A stretch of DNA of 46,020 nt, taken from positions 1 through 46,020 of the forward strand of contig CAJUBG010000029.1 in NCBI GenBank assembly GCA_910584575.1, read 5' to 3'. Source of the stretch: an uncultured Dorea sp. (lineage in GTDB: Bacteria > Bacillota > Clostridia > Lachnospirales > Lachnospiraceae). Of the stretch, positions 42,908 through 46,020 are shown piece after piece (position 1 is the first letter of the stretch; each line of letters begins with the position of its first letter). The position numbers and the translations under genes are program-made. The notes beneath the pieces are model-generated. The model had not been told where the DNA came from, ran no database searches, and saw only the letters and a program-made list of their open reading frames with translations.

Positions 42908-43304
42908 TACGAACGTAATTATTGATGTATTATTGGAAAGAGAACCTTTTATAGAGGATTCTTACAAGGTTCTGAAGCTTTGTGAAGAACACAAAATAGA
43001 CGGTTTTGTATCAGCATCTTCTGTTACCGACATCTATTATCTTGTAAGAAAGTATACCCATAGCACTGATATGGCATATAAGGCAGTCGGAAAACTTTTG
43101 GAGATTGCCAAAGTATGCAGTGTTACTAACAATGATATTCTTATTGCATTTCAGAAAAAGGCAAAGGATTTCGAGGATTGTCTTGTTGCTACTTGCGCCA
43201 AATCTATACATTATGATTATATTGTCACCCGAAACAAAAGAGATTTTGAAGGCTTTGGTATTCCTGTGTTTACCCCGACAGAAATTCTTTTGCAAATCAC
43301 GTAA
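42891..43304 (+). CDS. PIN-domain toxin (VapC-like)
   Basis: 137-aa PIN-domain ribonuclease. The acidic active site is visible: CDTNVIIDVLL (first Asp), SSVTDIYYLV, DFEDCLVATCAKS (central Asp/Glu) and VTRNKRDF (last Asp). It overlaps the antitoxin gene, the usual arrangement for a type II toxin-antitoxin pair, and cleaves RNA when the antitoxin is lost. Confidence 0.88.
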   Translation: MKIMCDTNVIIDVLLEREPFIEDSYKVLKLCEEHKIDGFVSASSVTDIYYLVRKYTHSTDMAYKAVGKLLEIAKVCSVTNNDILIAFQKKAKDFEDCLVATCAKSIHYDYIVTRNKRDFEGFGIPVFTPTEILLQIT

Positions 43305-43394
43305 TACATATTTCATGGAAGCTTTCCTTTCGTATTGGATTATAAACAAGAATGGAAAATGCCCCGATTCCATACGGAACCAGAGCATTTCAGA

Positions 43395-44054
43395 CTATTC
43401 CTTCTCACTATAATGATGCGCTTCCTCCAGCATCATATCTTTCACTTTCATCAGACGAATCTGTGAGCTTCTCTCATTTTCATCCAACTTCATCGTGATA
43501 TACTTGATTGTTGCCTGAGCTTCCGGAATTGTCACGTGCTCTAACGCATTTACACGGCGTCTGGTCTTTTCAATCTCAGCCGCCATAAGCTGACACGCTT
43601 TTTCTGTCTCCGCAAGTTTCAGCATATCCGGCAGGATATCTGCCAGAGATTTTACGGCACCATCCAAATCACTGGATGTAAATGCGAAACCGTAAGAATA
43701 AATATCGTTCGCATCCGCAGTCCTTGTCTTTGTCTCAAAGACAGGAATATTAACGCTCATGACGTTTTTCTGTCCCACCTCAAGATTGACTTCCTGCTTC
43801 GGTGTCATAAGTGCTGTATTCAGTGTCGCCTCGTCCATACCGGCCTTGGCAATGACAAAGTTCTTATTTGCAGAGAGGATTCCGGCTTCTACTTTCTGGC
43901 GAAGCGCCATGTTCTCCTTAACCAGATCCAGGAATTGACGCATCAGCTCATCTCGTTTGTCCTTCAGGAGTTTGTGGCCCCTTCTGGCTGTGACAAGCTT
44001 CCTCTTAGTCTTCGTCAACTCCATACGGGTAGGAGTTATCTGTTTAGATGCCAT
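43395..44054 (-). CDS. atpD: V-type ATP synthase subunit D
   Basis: 219-aa subunit D (central stalk) of a V/A-type ATPase. The opening TPTRMELTKTKRKLVTARRGHKLLKDKRDEL is diagnostic, and long coiled-coil helices make up both ends. GGAGG lies before the ATG. It is downstream of subunits A and B on the minus strand but separated from B by 442 bp of repeats, unusual for this normally tight operon. Named ntpD in other systems. Confidence 0.93.
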   Translation of the reverse strand: MASKQITPTRMELTKTKRKLVTARRGHKLLKDKRDELMRQFLDLVKENMALRQKVEAGILSANKNFVIAKAGMDEATLNTALMTPKQEVNLEVGQKNVMSVNIPVFETKTRTADANDIYSYGFAFTSSDLDGAVKSLADILPDMLKLAETEKACQLMAAEIEKTRRRVNALEHVTIPEAQATIKYITMKLDENERSSQIRLMKVKDMMLEEAHHYSEKE

Positions 44055-44090
44055 TTATATGCCTCCTTATATTAGCAGCTTCTAGCCTAT

Positions 44091-44496
44091 CGGCTGTTCC
44101 CGCCATGCCAGCTCGATTTTTGCTTCGCTTCTTCTCGCTGCGGGCTTTGTCCTATGCATCTGCATAAAAACAGCCATTTGTATGCAAGCATACTTGTCTG
44201 TTTTTACACAGATGCGCGGGGTTTTTTCGGCTGTTCCCGCCATGCCAGCTCGATTTTTGCTTCGCTTCTTCTCGCTGCGGGCTTTGTCCTATGCATCTGC
44301 ATAAAAACAGCCATTTGTATGCAAGCATACATGTCTGTTTTTACACAGATGCGCGGGGATCTTTTGGCTGTTCCCGCCATGCCAGCTCGATTCCGCTTCG
44401 CTTCATCTCACTGAGGGCTGACGCCCTATGCAGATATCCGTAAGCACCCATTTGCAAGCAAGCTTGCATGGTTGCTTCCGTATATCTGCGCATGGC
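44091..44496. repeat. three tandem 137-bp hairpin repeats
   Basis: Copies start at about 44091, 44228 and 44365, period 137 bp. Copies 1 and 2 are nearly identical; copy 3 keeps the first part (GGCTGTTCCCGCCATGCCAG) and then diverges. Each carries a long imperfect hairpin: 44155-44214 and 44292-44351 (GCATCTGCATAAAAACAG with CTGTTTTTACACAGATGC, inner TATGCAAGCATA). In copy 3 (44428-44493) the stem has different bases but still pairs (CAGATATCCG with CGTATATCTG; GCAAGC with GCTTGC). It fills the whole gap between atpB and atpD. Confidence 0.9.
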
Positions 44497-45870
44497 TTAC
44501 TGCTTACCATAATATTCATCCAAGAACTTGTCGTCGATTCGTTTTAGCTCTGCTCTTGGCAGCATGGATAATAACTTCCAGCCTATCGCCAGTGTCTCCT
44601 CAATAGACCTGTCGTTCGTATAGCCCTGAGATACATACTCCTTCTCAAATGCCTCCGCGAATTCCGCGTATTTAAGGTCAATCTCAGTCAGAGCCGCTTC
44701 ACCAAGGATGGTCATAAGCTCTTTCGCGTCCTTACCACGGGAGTAAGCTGCGAACAACTGGTTCATAGTATTGGCGTGGTCTGCCCTTGTCTTGCCCTCG
44801 CCGATACCTTTATCCTTCAGACGTGAAAGTGAAGGCAGTACGTCGATTGGCGGCTGTAAGCCCTTACGGTACAGCTCACGGCTTAAGATTACCTGTCCCT
44901 CTGTGATGTAGCCTGTAAGGTCAGGAATCGGGTGTGTCTTATCATCCTCCGGCATGGTTAAGATAGGAATCATGGTGATACTGCCGTTCTTTCCTCTCTG
45001 ACGTCCGGCTCTCTCATACATGGTTGCGAGGTCGGTGTACATATATCCAGGATATCCACGGCGGCCAGGAACCTCTTTCTTAGCAGCGGAAATCTCACGG
45101 AGAGCGTCCGCATAGTTTGTAATATCAGTCAGGATAACCAGTACGTGCATATCCTTCTCAAATGCAAGGTACTCTGCTGCGGTCAGCGCCATACGCGGAG
45201 TAGAAATACGCTCTACCGCCGGATCGTTCGCCAGGTTAATGAACAGAACAGTTCTGTCAATAGCGCCTGTCTCCTTAAAGGACTCGATAAAGTAGTTGGA
45301 CTCCTCGAAGGTAATACCCATGGCAGCAAATACAACGGCGAAATTCTCGTCTGTTCCGCGAACCTTAGCCTGTCTTGCAATCTGAGCCGCAAGCTGTGAG
45401 TGCGGCAGACCTGAACAGGAGAAAATAGGCAGCTTCTGTCCACGTACCAGTGTATTCAGTCCGTCAATGGCAGAAACACCTGTCTGGATAAACTCCTCAG
45501 GATATACACGGGCCGCAGGATTCATAGGCAGACCGTTAATGTCCCGCCTCTCCTCAGGCAAAATCTCCGGTCCGTCGTCAATCGGACGTCCAAGTCCGTC
45601 GAATACACGTCCAAGCATATCGCCGGATACTCCCAACTCCATGCTTCGTCCAAGGAAACGTACTTTACTGTTACTCAAGTTGATACCGGCAGCATTCTCA
45701 TAGAGCTGAACGACAACTTCGCTTCCGTCTACCTCCAGTACCTTACAACGACGCTTCTCGCCGCTGGCAAGCTCAATCTCACCAAGCTCGTCGAATGCGA
45801 CGCCTTCCACGCCCTTTACCATCATAAGCGGTCCGGCAACTTCCTGTATGGTTCTATACTCTTTTGGCAT
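44497..45870 (-). CDS. atpB: V-type ATP synthase subunit B
   Basis: 457-aa non-catalytic nucleotide-binding subunit B of the V1/A1 head. MLGRVFDGLGRPIDDGP, LVRGQKLPIFSCSGLPHSQLA (where subunit A has a true P-loop), ESNYFIESFKETGAIDR and PGRRGYPGYMYTDLATMYERAG are standard. It begins three bases after the subunit A stop, with GGAGG inside the end of that gene. Full length. Confidence 0.96.
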   Translation of the reverse strand: MPKEYRTIQEVAGPLMMVKGVEGVAFDELGEIELASGEKRRCKVLEVDGSEVVVQLYENAAGINLSNSKVRFLGRSMELGVSGDMLGRVFDGLGRPIDDGPEILPEERRDINGLPMNPAARVYPEEFIQTGVSAIDGLNTLVRGQKLPIFSCSGLPHSQLAAQIARQAKVRGTDENFAVVFAAMGITFEESNYFIESFKETGAIDRTVLFINLANDPAVERISTPRMALTAAEYLAFEKDMHVLVILTDITNYADALREISAAKKEVPGRRGYPGYMYTDLATMYERAGRQRGKNGSITMIPILTMPEDDKTHPIPDLTGYITEGQVILSRELYRKGLQPPIDVLPSLSRLKDKGIGEGKTRADHANTMNQLFAAYSRGKDAKELMTILGEAALTEIDLKYAEFAEAFEKEYVSQGYTNDRSIEETLAIGWKLLSMLPRAELKRIDDKFLDEYYGKQ

Positions 45871-45873
45871 AAT

Positions 45874-46020
45874 TTAGAAGTCCTCCTTCCCAAACGCACC
45901 AGCAACCTCTGCGCTTAATTCATTCATAATCTTCTCGTATTCTTCCTCAATATTCTCTGCCGTCGTATATTTATAACGGCCAATACGCTCTCTTACGTCC
46001 ATTCCAAGGAGAACCTTCAT
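45874..46020 (-). CDS. atpA: V-type ATP synthase subunit A, C-terminal end (partial)
   Basis: Last 48 codons, cut by the window edge. The reading frame runs …MDVRERIGRYKYTTAENI…EVAGAFGKEDF and stops at 45874-45876. Identity as the catalytic subunit rests on its place just before subunit B and on the C-terminal sequence. The rest lies outside the window. Confidence 0.8.
   Translation of the reverse strand: MKVLLGMDVRERIGRYKYTTAENIEEEYEKIMNELSAEVAGAFGKEDF

Noticed and set aside
44154..44414. 86-codon plus-strand frame across the V-ATPase gap
   Set aside because: Runs through the tandem 137-bp repeats. The period is not a multiple of three, so the copies are read in different frames and cannot encode a repeat protein.

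Overview
The window looks like the chromosome of a gut Lachnospiraceae-type Firmicute close to the bile-acid 7-dehydroxylating clostridia (Clostridium scindens / C. hylemonae / Dorea-like). This rests on bai homologues recognised from their protein sequence, Gram-positive ribosome binding sites, a SAM-I riboswitch before metK, and a V-type ATPase operon. The species cannot be fixed from the sequence alone. No rRNA or tRNA was seen.

Layout. 81-1190: a nucleoside-hydrolase lipoprotein, followed by about 830 bp of decayed intergenic DNA. 2021-5485: one very large gene (1154 aa) joining a BaiCD-like flavoenzyme, an extended short-chain dehydrogenase and a zinc ribbon. 5549-16968 (minus): eleven tightly packed genes. 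Read from the promoter end they are baiCD and baiE, then two sugar-transfer ATP-grasp proteins, a polysaccharide pyruvyl transferase, two family-2 glycosyltransferases, a TupA-like ATP-grasp protein, an octopine/opine dehydrogenase and two more ATP-grasp proteins. 17360-27797 (plus): baiH-baiI; a regulator pair (an AraC protein with two HTH domains and a sensor-only partner); then a BaiA-like SDR, baiB, a frameshifted baiG-like transporter, a baiF-like CoA transferase and a third SnoaL-fold protein.

How the genes fit together. The bai genes can account for uptake (BaiG), CoA ligation (BaiB), 3-oxidation (BaiA-like), Delta4 oxidation and reduction (BaiCD, BaiH), 7-dehydration (BaiE, BaiI) and CoA recycling (BaiF). 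The order is not the single baiB-CD-E-A2-F-G-H-I operon known from C. scindens. It is split into three units around a divergent promoter region with four copies of a TAGTAARMTT motif. baiCD and baiE share a strand, and perhaps a transcript, with what looks like a surface-glycan decoration pathway.

27853-31577 (minus): a two-component system and metK with its riboswitch. 31600-35850: a low-GC gene graveyard with a Fic fragment, an orphan 8-repeat CRISPR array, a possible relaxase fragment, an intact HAD phosphatase and M24 peptidase, and a KilA-N fragment. 35954-41370 (minus): housekeeping genes recQ, a cell-wall amidase, murA, shikimate kinase and a small hypothetical. 41656-43304: a PD-(D/E)XK-like protein and a Phd/PIN toxin-antitoxin pair. 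43395-46020 (minus): V-ATPase subunits A (partial), B and D, with a tandem 137-bp hairpin repeat between B and D.
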